Source: Virgibacillus halotolerans (GTDB lineage Bacteria; Bacillota; Bacilli; Bacillales; Amphibacillaceae). Taken from it: a DNA stretch of 64,000 nt. The position numbers and the translations under genes were made by a program. Under the pieces are notes generated by a model. That model worked only from the letters and a program-made list of their open reading frames with translations, searched no databases and was not told where the DNA came from. The first letter of the stretch is position 1. Each line of letters opens with the position of its first letter. The stretch lies in NCBI RefSeq assembly GCF_016908515.1, contig NZ_JAFBEA010000002.1:455705-519704 (forward strand), given 5' to 3'. Positions 25,768 to 34,644 of the stretch are shown piece after piece.

Positions 25768-26529
25768 ATGTCAACGGATCAATGGAATGCAAGTTTATAT
25801 GATAATAAACATAGCTTTGTTTCTCAATATGGAAATGATTTAGTTGAATTGCTAGCACCAAATGCAGAAGAACGGGTACTCGATCTAGGCTGTGGTACCG
25901 GTGATCTAACCCAAAGAATACATGAACTAAATGCTATTGTTACGGGTGTTGATCAGTCGGCAAACATGATAGCTGAAGCAAAACAGAAATATCCGATGAT
26001 TGATTTTTCCGTTGAAGATGCGCTACATCTCCATTATAGAAATGAATTTGATGCTGTATTCTCAAATGCGACACTTCATTGGATAAAAGAGCCTGAGCAA
26101 GTATTAAGAGGTATTCATCAAAGTCTAAAAGCTGAAGGTAGATTTGTTGCAGAATTCGGCGGGTATGGAAATGTACAGCATATTACCGATGAAATCATCT
26201 ATCAGCTTAAAAGACACGATGTTGCATACCGTGAAGCACAATTTCCCTGGTACTTTCCAAGTGTTGGCGAATACACTCCCTTAATGGAAAAAGCCGGGTT
26301 CCGTGTTCTATTTGCACAACATTTTGATCGTCCAACGCCTTTACAAGGGGAAGATGGGTTAAGGAATTGGATCGAGATGTTTGGAAAAACGATTTTTACA
26401 GATGTAGCTGATGATGTGAAGGAATCAATCATCACTGAGGTTCTGCATCATCTAAAAGGAAAACTCTATAGAGATGGAACATGGATAGCCGATTATAAAC
26501 GGTTACGTGTTATTGGTGTGAAAGAATAA
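25768..26529 (+). CDS. Class I SAM-dependent methyltransferase
   Basis: A 253-residue methyltransferase. Motif I is VLDLGCGTGD (37-46), the next acidic strand ends in VTGVDQSANMI, and FSNATLHWI is the post-motif region seen in trans-aconitate-methyltransferase-like proteins. The acceptor is unknown. A GGGGGGA site precedes the ATG. A strong terminator follows. Confidence 0.85.
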   Translation: MSTDQWNASLYDNKHSFVSQYGNDLVELLAPNAEERVLDLGCGTGDLTQRIHELNAIVTGVDQSANMIAEAKQKYPMIDFSVEDALHLHYRNEFDAVFSNATLHWIKEPEQVLRGIHQSLKAEGRFVAEFGGYGNVQHITDEIIYQLKRHDVAYREAQFPWYFPSVGEYTPLMEKAGFRVLFAQHFDRPTPLQGEDGLRNWIEMFGKTIFTDVADDVKESIITEVLHHLKGKLYRDGTWIADYKRLRVIGVKE

Positions 26530-26548
26530 AATTGTTCTAATATAACTG

Positions 26549-26577
26549 CAGCATGGAAAAATTCCATGCTGTTTTTA
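26549..26577 (+). terminator. Rho-independent terminator after the methyltransferase gene
   Basis: A perfect 10-bp stem (26549-26558 with 26562-26571), a 3-base AAA loop and TTTTTATTTT. Confidence 0.9.
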
Positions 26578-26661
26578 TTTTCTTATGTTTTTTATTATCT
26601 TCCATCATATGTTTGTTTGCTTTATATTTTTAATTTATAAACTATTACCAAAATTCAGGCG

Positions 26662-26667
26662 TATAAT
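26662..26667 (+). promoter_or_regulatory. Probable -10 box of the amino-acid ABC operon
   Basis: TATAAT lies 80 bases before the binding-protein gene. No good -35 box was found at 16-18 bases. Confidence 0.35.
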
Positions 26668-26747
26668 TGAATCGTACAGCATACTGTGAGAAAAGAAGAT
26701 ATTGAAAAATGCACTGGGAACGTCATCATAAAATGAGGGGGATAAAC

Positions 26748-27545
26748 ATGAAACGTCTTTTTCAAGTTGGTACAATCTTGCTTCTGTTAATCGCAGTTTC
26801 CGCCTGTGGGGATAATAAAGCTAGTGGCAGTGATAAAGGAAATTCCTTAACTAAGATAAAAGAATCAGGAGAGCTTCGGGTTGGATTTGAAGGAACCTAT
26901 CCACCATTTAATTTTATAGATGATAATGATGAATACACTGGTTTTGATGTTGATATTGCTAATGAATTAGCGGAAAGAATAGGTGTTGAGACTAAATTTG
27001 TTGCAACCAAGTGGGATAGTCTCATTGGTGGGATAAAAGCAAATAAATTTGATGTGATTATTGGGCAGATGACGGTAACAGAGGAAAGAAAGAAAAGTGT
27101 TGATTTTACGGAACCTTATGTTGTAACAGGTTCTGTTTTAATTACGCGGGAAGATAGGGATGATATAGCTGTTTTAGATGATATAAAAGATAAAAAGGTT
27201 GGTGTGGGTGGTGGAACAACTTTTGAAGAAGTAGCCAATAGTGTTGATGGTGCGGATGTCATTCTTTATAAGGCTGTAACGGACTATATTCAAGATCTAA
27301 CGAATGACAGACTAGATGTAATTATAAATGATCAATTATTGATGAGTTATAACATAAAAGAGGAAGGGCTTCCTATAAAAATAGTAAGTGATATTTTAAA
27401 TAAAGATGAAATTGGTATGGCGGTAAAAAAAGATAGCGATGATTTGGTAGAGAAACTAAATAAAGAACTTACTAGCATGAAGGAAGATGGAACATACGAA
27501 GAAATTTATAAAAGATGGTTTGATTCCGAGCCGTTAATAAAATAA
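26748..27545 (+). CDS. Amino-acid ABC transporter substrate-binding lipoprotein
   Basis: A 265-residue family 3 extracellular binding protein. The signal peptide ends in the lipobox VSACG (Cys near residue 20). Family signatures are GTYPPFNFID, FDVDIANEL and GQMTVTEERK. It binds a polar amino acid and hands it to the permease and ATPase encoded at 28858-30301. The gene for a lysine-dehydrogenase-like enzyme lies in between, so lysine or a related cation is a good guess. The ATG at 26748 is chosen after GAGGGGG; an ATG 13 codons earlier would spoil the signal peptide. Confidence 0.88.
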   Translation: MKRLFQVGTILLLLIAVSACGDNKASGSDKGNSLTKIKESGELRVGFEGTYPPFNFIDDNDEYTGFDVDIANELAERIGVETKFVATKWDSLIGGIKANKFDVIIGQMTVTEERKKSVDFTEPYVVTGSVLITREDRDDIAVLDDIKDKKVGVGGGTTFEEVANSVDGADVILYKAVTDYIQDLTNDRLDVIINDQLLMSYNIKEEGLPIKIVSDILNKDEIGMAVKKDSDDLVEKLNKELTSMKEDGTYEEIYKRWFDSEPLIK

Positions 27546-27564
27546 TGACGGTTGGCATATTATT

Positions 27565-27626
27565 TACTTTAAGAGGCTGTTCAAAAAGTCCGGTAATAAT
27601 GACACATCTTGAACACGTACTTTAAG
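27565..27626. mobile_element. 44-bp insertion remnant flanked by 9-bp direct repeats
   Basis: TACTTTAAG occurs at 27565-27573 and again at 27618-27626. The 44 bases between begin AGGCTGTTCAAAAAGTCC and end CTTGAACACG, with TGTTCAA/TTGAACA inverted. The left end matches the terminus of the element at 15880 in GAGGC and AAAAAGT, at the same spacing. It may be a tiny non-autonomous element or an internal deletion of one. It leaves the ribosome site of the next gene intact. Confidence 0.55.
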
Positions 27627-27641
27627 GAGGAGGTTTCATAT

Positions 27642-28796
27642 ATGGTGCATGTAGTCGTGTTAGGAATAGGGATGATTGGTACAACGGTTGTTAGAGAACT
27701 TGTATCATCTTCCAGCATTGATCAAATATCGGCAGTAGATGGGATGTCTAAGAACGTGGATAAATGTCTGGAAACGATCGCCAATCCCAAGGTAGTTGGA
27801 AAATGTGCAAATTTACAAACCGAAGAGGAAATATTTGAAGTGATAAAAGACGCGGATGTAGCCATTGCTTGTTTACCACATGCTTTAAGTTTAGCCGCAA
27901 CAAATGCCGCGATTGCTGCTAAATGCCATCTGGTGGATTTGGTTGGTTCTGAATATGAGGAAAAAATGACATTAGATAAAAAGGCAAAAGATGCTGGTAT
28001 TATTATTGTCCCTGGCGCTGGTGTCGCTCCAGGGCTAACCAATTTATTAGCAGCACAAGGAATAGAGCTGTTGGATGAAGCAGATGAAGCTGTTATGGTC
28101 TGTGGCGGCATACCAAGTAAGCCCTTACCTCCTTTGTGGTACCAAGTGGTATTTCGCTTAGAAAGTGTGATGGGGCTTTATACACGCCCTGCTTTAGCAG
28201 CTGAAAATGGGAAAATTGTTACTTTACCTCCTTTATCGGGATTAGAGAAGATGGCATTTCCGGATCCTGTTGGCGAGTGTGAGGCGGTTATAACGGATGC
28301 ACATAGTGTTGCCTATACATTGAAAGATAAAGTAAAAAAAATATATGAAAAAACAGTACGCTACGCAGGCCATTGGAGTAAAATGTCCATGCTCTCAGAA
28401 TTAGGATTTTTAGATGACGATCTGATAGATTTCGATGGCGTCGAAATTAGTCCGAAAAAATTCTCTGAGAAAATACTGGAGCCGAAAATGCGTGGTAAAT
28501 CTAACGAAGATATTACAGTTGTACGGGTTACAGTAAAGGGAAAAAAGAATAAAAAAAAGGTTACTTACACATGGGAAAGTATAGATTTCTATGATCATGA
28601 TCGGGAAATAACTTCGATGGCTAAAATGACAGCTGTTCCAGCCGTATTAATGGCGGTTTGGATTTCAAAACATAAAATTCCGAAAACAGGAGTCGTTCCA
28701 ATTGAGCGTATTATGGTGGGACAACGGTTTAATGCCTTTATAAAAGATTTGGATCATAGAGGAATAGAGATAAATTTTAATGAACAAGTGGAGTAG
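27642..28796 (+). CDS. Saccharopine/lysine dehydrogenase family protein, probable L-lysine dehydrogenase
   Basis: A 384-residue NAD(P)-binding protein. The Rossmann loop is VLGIGMIGTTV (residues 5-15), then VDLVGSEYE and VPGAGVAPGLTN. Length and sequence style fit the Geobacillus-type L-lysine dehydrogenase, which deaminates the epsilon amino group of lysine to piperideine-6-carboxylate. Other members act on saccharopine or carboxynorspermidine. It lies inside an amino-acid ABC operon, which suggests breakdown of the imported compound. The ATG at 27642 follows AAGGAGGAGG; an upstream TTG is rejected. Confidence 0.72.
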   Translation: MVHVVVLGIGMIGTTVVRELVSSSSIDQISAVDGMSKNVDKCLETIANPKVVGKCANLQTEEEIFEVIKDADVAIACLPHALSLAATNAAIAAKCHLVDLVGSEYEEKMTLDKKAKDAGIIIVPGAGVAPGLTNLLAAQGIELLDEADEAVMVCGGIPSKPLPPLWYQVVFRLESVMGLYTRPALAAENGKIVTLPPLSGLEKMAFPDPVGECEAVITDAHSVAYTLKDKVKKIYEKTVRYAGHWSKMSMLSELGFLDDDLIDFDGVEISPKKFSEKILEPKMRGKSNEDITVVRVTVKGKKNKKKVTYTWESIDFYDHDREITSMAKMTAVPAVLMAVWISKHKIPKTGVVPIERIMVGQRFNAFIKDLDHRGIEINFNEQVE

Positions 28797-28857
28797 TTGC
28801 AGCAAGTCAGATTAATACGCATGTGATCTAGCATAAAACATTTGGGGGAGAAACGAT

Positions 28858-29514
28858 ATGGATGTCTCGATAATAATTGAAGCACTGCCACCCTTATTAA
28901 AAGCTACAGTTATTACTATTTTATTGGCTGTGGTTTCCATTGTAATCGCATTAATCCTGGGCTTTTTCACTGCATTGGCGAGAATAGGAAAATTGAAGTT
29001 GCTCAAATTCATCGGAACAGTTTATGTATCAATGTTTCGTGGCACTCCCCTGTTAGTACAACTATTTGTGATCTATTATGGTTTACCCCAAATTAACATT
29101 GAATTAGATCCGATACCATCAGGTATTTTAGCTTTGAGTTTAAATGCAGGCGCTTACTTGTCTGAATCCTTTCGAGCAGCCATTTTAGCTGTGGATAAAG
29201 GACAAACGGAAGCAGCTGTATCGATGGGGATGACATATGGTGAAGCGATGAGGAGGATCATTTTGCCACAAAGTATTAGAATTGCTATTCCAACCTTATC
29301 AAATACGTATATCATTTTAATCAAGGATACGTCATTAGTTTCCGTTATTACAGTCACCGAATTATTGCAGATGTCCACATTGATCATTGCTAAAACATTT
29401 GAGCCATTGACTATTTATCTAGTAGCAGCAGTGCTTTATTGGATTGTTATTACATTTTTCACTGTGCTTCTAGATCGTTTTGAAAAACGGACATCAAGGC
29501 ATCTTATCTCGTAA
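28858..29514 (+). CDS. Amino-acid ABC transporter permease (HisM type)
   Basis: A 218-residue inner-membrane permease with about five hydrophobic segments. [17 protein letters not shown] and the EAA loop [21 protein letters not shown] are typical of polar amino-acid importers. It pairs with the binding protein at 26748 and the ATPase at 29540. GGGGGAG precedes the ATG. Confidence 0.93.
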   Translation: MDVSIIIEALPPLLKATVITILLAVVSIVIALILGFFTALARIGKLKLLKFIGTVYVSMFRGTPLLVQLFVIYYGLPQINIELDPIPSGILALSLNAGAYLSESFRAAILAVDKGQTEAAVSMGMTYGEAMRRIILPQSIRIAIPTLSNTYIILIKDTSLVSVITVTELLQMSTLIIAKTFEPLTIYLVAAVLYWIVITFFTVLLDRFEKRTSRHLIS

Positions 29515-29539
29515 TTTTTCAAAAGGGAGGGGGGAAATA

Positions 29540-30301
29540 GTGGAAGTAATTAAGCTTCAAAACATTAAAAAAAGTTTCGGTGAAAATGAAGTACTAAGTG
29601 ATATTAATTTAACGATAAATAAAAGTGAAGTTGTCGTTATTATGGGACCCAGTGGTTCAGGAAAATCAACTTTGCTGCGCTGTGTGACTTTTTTAGAGGA
29701 ACCTGATGGCGGCGTAGTTAAACTTGGAGAACACGAGGTGAGAGCTGGTGAGCCGTTAAATAAGCAAAGAAAAAAATCGCTGAGAGCATTGCGGCAAAAT
29801 ACTGGTTTTGTATTTCAGCAATTTAATTTATTTCCCCATAAAACGGCGCTTGAAAATGTGATGGAAGGTCCTATTGTTATTAAAAAGGTTCGTCGTGATA
29901 TAGCTAAAAGGAATGGTGTAGCATTATTGGAAAAAGTAGGATTAGCTGACAGAATGGACCATTATCCTGTTCAGCTTTCCGGTGGACAACAACAACGCGT
30001 CGCAATTGCTCGGGCACTTTCTATGGAACCAATGGTAATGCTGTATGACGAACCAACATCTGCACTGGATCCTGAGCTTGTTCGTGAAGTACTTCAAGTG
30101 ATGAAAGATCTGGCTAAAGAAGGTATGACGATGATTGTCGTCACGCATGAAATGACTTTTGCTAGAGATGTTGCTGATAGGGTGATACTGATGGATGATG
30201 GAGTTATTGTGGAAGAAGGAAGTTCAGATGCTATATTCAATCATCCAAAAGAAGAACGAACAAAGCGATTTCTGCGGGACGTGGGACAACAGAAAGTATG
30301 A
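29540..30301 (+). CDS. Amino-acid ABC transporter ATP-binding protein (GlnQ type)
   Basis: A 253-residue ATPase. The Walker A motif is GPSGSGKST (around 39-47), the signature is [15 protein letters not shown] and Walker B is [13 protein letters not shown]. It drives import by the adjacent permease. The GTG at 29540 is chosen because GGGAGGGGGG lies 5 bases before it and the protein then begins like its family; an upstream TTG would overlap the permease gene. Confidence 0.93.
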   Translation: MEVIKLQNIKKSFGENEVLSDINLTINKSEVVVIMGPSGSGKSTLLRCVTFLEEPDGGVVKLGEHEVRAGEPLNKQRKKSLRALRQNTGFVFQQFNLFPHKTALENVMEGPIVIKKVRRDIAKRNGVALLEKVGLADRMDHYPVQLSGGQQQRVAIARALSMEPMVMLYDEPTSALDPELVREVLQVMKDLAKEGMTMIVVTHEMTFARDVADRVILMDDGVIVEEGSSDAIFNHPKEERTKRFLRDVGQQKV

Positions 30302-30312
30302 ACATAAGTAAA

Positions 30313-30358
30313 AAAGATGCAAGGCTATGAAGGAAATTCATAACTTTGCATCTTTACT
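30313..30358 (+). terminator. Rho-independent terminator after the ABC operon
   Basis: AAAGATGCAA (30313-30322) pairs with TTGCATCTTT (30346-30355), with an inner stem TATGAA/TTCATA. Confidence 0.8.
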
Positions 30359-30398
30359 TTCGACGATTTAATTTAGATTTACAACTGCTTCAAAAGCT

Positions 30399-30596
30399 TT
30401 AATATGTTTTTGTTTCTATAATTTCGTGATTTTTATCAAGAACCATCACTTTACTGGGACTGTTTTCCTTTGCCATTTTTTCAGCTTCTGCGATTGCGTC
30501 ATCTTTTGCCTGAAAAGAATCTGTTGGCGCAACATCTTCTAGCTTTACCATCCAAGCGGTTGTATCCTTATTTGGTGCAACGCTATATTTCTTCAT
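30399..30596 (-). CDS. DUF2188 family small protein
   Basis: A 65-residue protein beginning MKKYSVAPN, with a WMVKLED segment and a C-terminal VMVLDKNHEIIETKTY, typical of DUF2188 proteins. No function is established. An AGGAGAA site lies before the ATG on the minus strand. It is transcribed away from the ferredoxin gene. Confidence 0.75.
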   Translation of the reverse strand: MKKYSVAPNKDTTAWMVKLEDVAPTDSFQAKDDAIAEAEKMAKENSPSKVMVLDKNHEIIETKTY

Positions 30597-30740
30597 ATAT
30601 CCATTCTCCTCTACTAAGTGATATAATATATATTCCCGCTTGAGTTAACGATGAAACATGCCCAAACCCTTTACATAATGCTAGTGAAGATGTATCGTAG
30701 AAGTGTGGAAAAGTCTATGGAGTAAGGAGGTAGATGATAG

Positions 30741-30980
30741 ATGGCTTTTGTAATATTGGACCCATGTGGACCAGAGAAGTCAGCAGAATGTGTTAGCGTA
30801 TGTCCCGTGGATTGTATTGAAGAAGGGAAAGATCAGTTCTATATTGATCCCGATATATGTATCGACTGTGGTGCATGTGTAGCAGTGTGTCCTGTAGATG
30901 CAATTGTGGAAGAATATGATTTAACACCTGATCAGGAAGTCTTCCTGGATAAAGCTGAGGAATTTTTTGCGAACAGGTAA
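30741..30980 (+). CDS. Ferredoxin with two iron-sulfur sites
   Basis: A 79-residue acidic ferredoxin. The second site is a classic CIDCGACVAVCP motif (CxxCxxCxxxCP). The first has CGPEKSAECVSVCPVDC, with wider spacing as in 7Fe/8Fe bacterial ferredoxins. It carries electrons in the cytoplasm. The partner enzyme is not indicated by neighbours. AAGGAGG precedes the ATG. Confidence 0.9.
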   Translation: MAFVILDPCGPEKSAECVSVCPVDCIEEGKDQFYIDPDICIDCGACVAVCPVDAIVEEYDLTPDQEVFLDKAEEFFANR

Positions 30981-31011
30981 TGCTTTGCAAAAATAACATA
31001 GATGAAAAAAG

Positions 31012-31048
31012 CGGGAGTTCTCATTAACTGAGACTCCCGTTTCTCGTT
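31012..31048. terminator. Bidirectional terminator between ferredoxin and transporter genes
   Basis: CGGGAGT...CTCA (31012-31023) pairs with TGAGACTCCCG (31029-31039) with one bulged T. TTTCTCGTT follows on the plus strand, and six T follow on the minus strand. Confidence 0.75.
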
Positions 31049-31115
31049 GTTATATTATAAAACACGCATTCTTTTAAACCGTAAAAATGACAACCTATCA
31101 TCAGCTATATTTGCT

Positions 31116-32645
31116 TCATTGTGCTTTTTCTTGTGGCTTTGCTTGTGTTTTTACGTACATTTCATTCTTGCTATAAATTGTAAGTCCATTCGTGTTTTTA
31201 TTGTATTTTTGGAAGAATAAACTTACTATATAACCGAATATAAAGGATGAAAAGAATGACATAATACTAACTGCAAATGGTGTCAAAGCAGTTTGTTGTA
31301 CAAAATAAGAAGTAATTGCACTTAAAATTAACCCGATTAATACACCTGGCGCGTTGGCACGTTTGGTGAAAATACCAAGTGCAAAGATCCCTGCAATTGG
31401 AACACCGAATAACCCTGTGATTGCCAAGAATAGATTCCACGTTTCATCCTGATTGGTTGAAATGAGGTAAATCGCTGCAATCATGCTTAGCACACCAGCA
31501 ATAATGATTACCAATCTTGCAAGCCAAACATCATTCTCACCTGTTTTTTCTTTGGAAAAACGTTGTTTAAAGTCTGTAATGATACAGGCAGAAATACTAT
31601 TTAAACTCGACGAAATCGTTGATTGAGCTGCTGCAAAGATTGCTGCAATAAGTAAACCGGCAACACCTGCTGGCAAACTGGTAACAATGAAATATGGTAC
31701 TATAGCTGATGTGTTAAAACCATCGGGCAATGCTTCAACATTGCCATAGTAACTATAAAGCACGGTACCCATACCGTAAAAAATGGGGATGGTGATCAGT
31801 GCTAAAATACCATTCGTCCATAATGATTTATTTGTTTCCTTTACTGAACTGGTTGTTTGGTAACGTTGAACAACATCTTGACTGGCCGTATATTGATGCA
31901 AGTTATTAAAAATAGACCCGATAAAGATGATTGGAATTGCCGCAGCTGCTGATCCAAATTTGAAATTACCGGTTGTGATCAGTTTGTCGTCGCTGAGTGC
32001 ATCACTGATTACAGTTGAGAATCCGCCATTAATCGCAAATATCCCAAGTACAACAACAAGTAATGCACCACCTATCAGAATGATCCCTTGAATTACATCA
32101 CTCCAAATGACACCTTCCATACCACCTAAGAAGGTATAGATAATACATAGCACACCAATGGCGATAGCGATTACATATGGATTAATAGCCGTTACAGATG
32201 TAATGGCTAGTGTTGGTAGATAGACAACAATGGCTATACGCCCAATGTGGAATAAAACAAATAATAAACTACCGATCACACGAAGTGAAACACCAAAACG
32301 TTCCTCTAAATATTCGTATGCTGTCGTTACATTTAACTTTCTAAAGAACGGAATATAAAAGTAGATTAATACAGGTATGATTGCAAATATAGCAAGGTTA
32401 CCTGCCGCATAAGACCAATCCGATAGAAATGCTTGTTCCGGAGTGGACATAAATGTAATCGCACTTAATGTTGTTGCGTAGATACTAAAGCCTGCTGCCC
32501 AGGCAGGAATTTTACCGCCTGCAGTAAAGAAAGCGTCTGTATTTTTACCGGCTCTCTTTGTGAAATAGATTCCAACGCCTAACATGGCGATAAGATAAAC
32601 AACTAACACAACCCAGTTTATTGCACCAAATCCTATTTTATCCAT
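31116..32645 (-). CDS. Sodium:solute symporter, probable sialic acid transporter
   Basis: A 509-residue SSS-family symporter with about 13 membrane segments. Sequences such as AGGKIPAWAAGFSIYATTLSAITFM and NLHQYTASQDVVQRYQT (each shown only in part: AGFSIYATTLSAITF, ASQDVVQRYQ) are typical of the family. The substrate is inferred from nanA directly upstream on the same strand and nanK/nanE on the other side: N-acetylneuraminate taken up with sodium. The start at 32645 is chosen after GGGGGGA; a Met seven codons earlier lacks a ribosome site. Confidence 0.82.
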   Translation of the reverse strand: MDKIGFGAINWVVLVVYLIAMLGVGIYFTKRAGKNTDAFFTAGGKIPAWAAGFSIYATTLSAITFMSTPEQAFLSDWSYAAGNLAIFAIIPVLIYFYIPFFRKLNVTTAYEYLEERFGVSLRVIGSLLFVLFHIGRIAIVVYLPTLAITSVTAINPYVIAIAIGVLCIIYTFLGGMEGVIWSDVIQGIILIGGALLVVVLGIFAINGGFSTVISDALSDDKLITTGNFKFGSAAAAIPIIFIGSIFNNLHQYTASQDVVQRYQTTSSVKETNKSLWTNGILALITIPIFYGMGTVLYSYYGNVEALPDGFNTSAIVPYFIVTSLPAGVAGLLIAAIFAAAQSTISSSLNSISACIITDFKQRFSKEKTGENDVWLARLVIIIAGVLSMIAAIYLISTNQDETWNLFLAITGLFGVPIAGIFALGIFTKRANAPGVLIGLILSAITSYFVQQTALTPFAVSIMSFFSSFIFGYIVSLFFQKYNKNTNGLTIYSKNEMYVKTQAKPQEKAQ

Positions 32646-32686
32646 GTAAATCCCCCCTGAATCCATATAATTAAAGAACCTAGCGT

Positions 32687-32700
32687 TTGAAGCGCTTTCT
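32687..32700 (-). promoter_or_regulatory. Imperfect cre-like site before the sialate transporter gene
   Basis: On the minus strand AGAAAGCGCTTCAA fits 12 of 14 positions of the cre consensus. A possible -10 box TATTAT (32714-32709) lies just upstream of it, about 70 bases before the start. Weak evidence. Confidence 0.3.
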
Positions 32701-32735
32701 TACGCGCTATAATAGAAGGAGTGAAACCGTAGATC

Positions 32736-32761
32736 CACCAGGGGGAATGATCCTCCTGGTG
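32736..32761 (-). terminator. Hairpin between nanA and the transporter gene
   Basis: A 10-bp stem with one G-T pair (32736-32745 with 32752-32761) and loop AATGAT, 32 bases after the nanA stop. No T run follows on the minus strand, so it is more likely an RNA processing or attenuation structure that sets relative expression. Confidence 0.5.
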
Positions 32762-32792
32762 AGTAGTTTCATTTCTGTCATGTGAGCCAATA

Positions 32793-33662
32793 TTATAATT
32801 GGAATTGATCTACCAATTGTTTGACTGCTTCTTTTTTGCTTGGATCAAAACCGCGCATTGGCTTTTTAACTGTACCAGCATTGATCCCTTTTGTATTTAA
32901 AATTTCTTTTAATGCTGGATATAATCCAAGATCAAGCACCTGTTCAATTAAATCGTTCGTAACATGCTGTACCTCGTACGCTTCTTTGATTTTATTTTCT
33001 TCTACAAGGTTAAAAATCTCCCTTGCTCGTTTACCGTTCACGTTGTATGTGCTGCCAATTGCACCATCGACACCGGAAACCGCAGCTTGAATGAGCATTT
33101 CATCAAAACCGGAATAAATTAATTTGTCCGGATATCTGTTTCTAAGACGCTCAAGTAAAAAGAAATCAGCAGCTGTATATTTTACACCGATAATTTTTTC
33201 ATTGGCAAACAGTTCATCAAATTGTGCCATCGTCATATCTACACCTGTCAATGCTGGTATAGAATAGATAATCATGTTATTTCCTGTTGCATCAATGATT
33301 GTTTCATAGTAATTCTTAATTTCTTCAAAAGTAAATTTGTAATAGAACGGTGTGACAGCAGATAAACTATCATAACCAAGTTCCGTTGCATATTGTCCAA
33401 GTTCAATAGCTTCATCTAAATTAAGTGAACCAACTTGTGCAATCAGTTTTGCTTTTTTGTTCGTTTCCTCAGCAGTGATTTTAAAAATTTGTTTCTTTTG
33501 ATCGGTTGATAATAAAAAGTTTTCACCGGAACTTCCGTTAACATATAGCCCATCCACCTTATTGTGGTCCAGGTTATGACGGATAACTTCGCGTAAATCG
33601 CTTTCAATTACTTGACCTTTTTCATCGAATGGTATCAGTAGAGCAGAATATAGTTCTTTCAT
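32793..33662 (-). CDS. nanA: N-acetylneuraminate lyase
   Basis: A 289-residue class I aldolase of the DHDPS/NAL family. [11 protein letters not shown] (residues near 42-52) is the carboxylate-binding GSSGE typical of sialate lyases, YSIPALTG holds the catalytic Tyr, and the Schiff-base lysine is in GVKYTA. It splits N-acetylneuraminate to N-acetylmannosamine and pyruvate. It is read toward the sodium symporter gene and diverges from nanR-nanK-nanE. An AAGGAGG site precedes the ATG. Confidence 0.93.
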   Translation of the reverse strand: MKELYSALLIPFDEKGQVIESDLREVIRHNLDHNKVDGLYVNGSSGENFLLSTDQKKQIFKITAEETNKKAKLIAQVGSLNLDEAIELGQYATELGYDSLSAVTPFYYKFTFEEIKNYYETIIDATGNNMIIYSIPALTGVDMTMAQFDELFANEKIIGVKYTAADFFLLERLRNRYPDKLIYSGFDEMLIQAAVSGVDGAIGSTYNVNGKRAREIFNLVEENKIKEAYEVQHVTNDLIEQVLDLGLYPALKEILNTKGINAGTVKKPMRGFDPSKKEAVKQLVDQFQL

Positions 33663-33709
33663 GATTATTTCCTCCTTGTATGATTGAAAATGTAATATAA
33701 ACAGGTTAT

Positions 33710-33727
33710 AATATTGTCAGACCAATT
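33710..33727 (-). promoter_or_regulatory. Possible FadR-type operator near the nanA promoter
   Basis: The region has TTGTCAGACCAA on the plus strand, close to the TNGTNNGACNA pattern bound by FadR-subfamily GntR proteins, shortly after the nanA -10 box. Two such regulators are encoded on the other side of this region. Confidence 0.4.
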
Positions 33728-33739
33728 TTATATAACTCT

Positions 33740-33768
33740 ATTCTATTTCGATTTAACTAGAATGTCAA
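33740..33768 (-). promoter_or_regulatory. Promoter of the nanA operon
   Basis: On the minus strand TTGACA (33768-33763) and TAGAAT (33745-33740) are spaced by 17 bases, a strong sigma-A promoter about 75 bases before nanA. Confidence 0.75.
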
Positions 33769-33784
33769 CCGGTTTATTGAAAAG

Positions 33785-33907
33785 GCTTTCCAAGATTATC
33801 TTCGCGGCGTTACTAATATACCCGCCTTAAAAGGCAGGTATAAGTGCCGCCAAGCTTCGAAATAAGTGCGACTAGGGTTCAGATGGAATAAAAGTTCTAT
33901 CTGAACC
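33785..33907. other. Structured leader region before the nanR genes
   Basis: A stem of 13 bp with one G-T pair (33876-33888 with 33895-33907) has the core GGTTCAGAT/ATCTGAACC. Before it, TACCCGCCTTAAAAGGCAGG-like sequence (33818-33840) forms another hairpin inside GGCG/CGCC arms. It is unclear whether this is an attenuator, an old terminator or an intergenic repeat. Confidence 0.4.
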
Positions 33908-33951
33908 AAGTCTTCTTTATGATAGAATAGAATAAAAAGTGAGGTAATCAG

Positions 33952-34644
33952 ATGAAACTTCAGAAATCCTCATTAGTAGATATTGTGATGGATAGAATCA
34001 AGGCATATATTTCTGAAAATAAGATGCAGCCAGGTGACAAGTTCTTAACCGAAAAGGAACTGACTGAAAAATTAAATGTAAGCAGAACTGTTGTCAGGGA
34101 GGCAATTATTTCGCTGCAATCTGTAGGTATACTAACAATCAAGCCAGGTGGAGGCATGTATATTGCAAACGCGCAAGTAGAAGGAATCCGTAATATTTTA
34201 ACCCATCACTTCGAAACGTATGGATTGAAAGTAAAGGAATTACTAGAAATCCGAAAGATATTAGAGCTCGGTGCATTACGTTTAATCATTGAAAATAATA
34301 TTGACGTTGACGCTGATCGACTTACCAAGCTGAATAAGAAGTATGAAGCGGGTATTTACACAGATACAGATATGAAAACGGTAGATGCTGATTTCCATAG
34401 ACAATTGATAAAGGAAGCAAACAATGAAGCCTTTTTTAATCTCAGTACGATTATTAATCAATATTTTTCATTAACAAACATTGATTTAACGACAGATGAA
34501 CAAGGGTTATTAGCATCAGCCAAGGAGCATCAAAACATTATTGAGGCATTAATAAACAAGGATTTAGTGACCGCCCAGGATACAATGACCACACATTTTA
34601 AACCCATATTCATGTGGATTAACCAGGAGGGGAGGAATGACTAG
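33952..34644 (+). CDS. nanR: GntR-family regulator, FadR subfamily (first of tandem pair)
   Basis: A 230-residue regulator. The winged helix-turn-helix occupies residues 1-75 (KELTEKLNVSRTVVREAI), followed by an all-helical FCD ligand domain with the metal-binding DADFHRQLI segment. Its place between nanA and nanK suggests control of the sialic acid genes. The stop codon overlaps the GTG start of a second regulator of the same family by one base. The symbol is by analogy; which of the two is the true NanR cannot be told. Confidence 0.82.
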   Translation: MKLQKSSLVDIVMDRIKAYISENKMQPGDKFLTEKELTEKLNVSRTVVREAIISLQSVGILTIKPGGGMYIANAQVEGIRNILTHHFETYGLKVKELLEIRKILELGALRLIIENNIDVDADRLTKLNKKYEAGIYTDTDMKTVDADFHRQLIKEANNEAFFNLSTIINQYFSLTNIDLTTDEQGLLASAKEHQNIIEALINKDLVTAQDTMTTHFKPIFMWINQEGRND

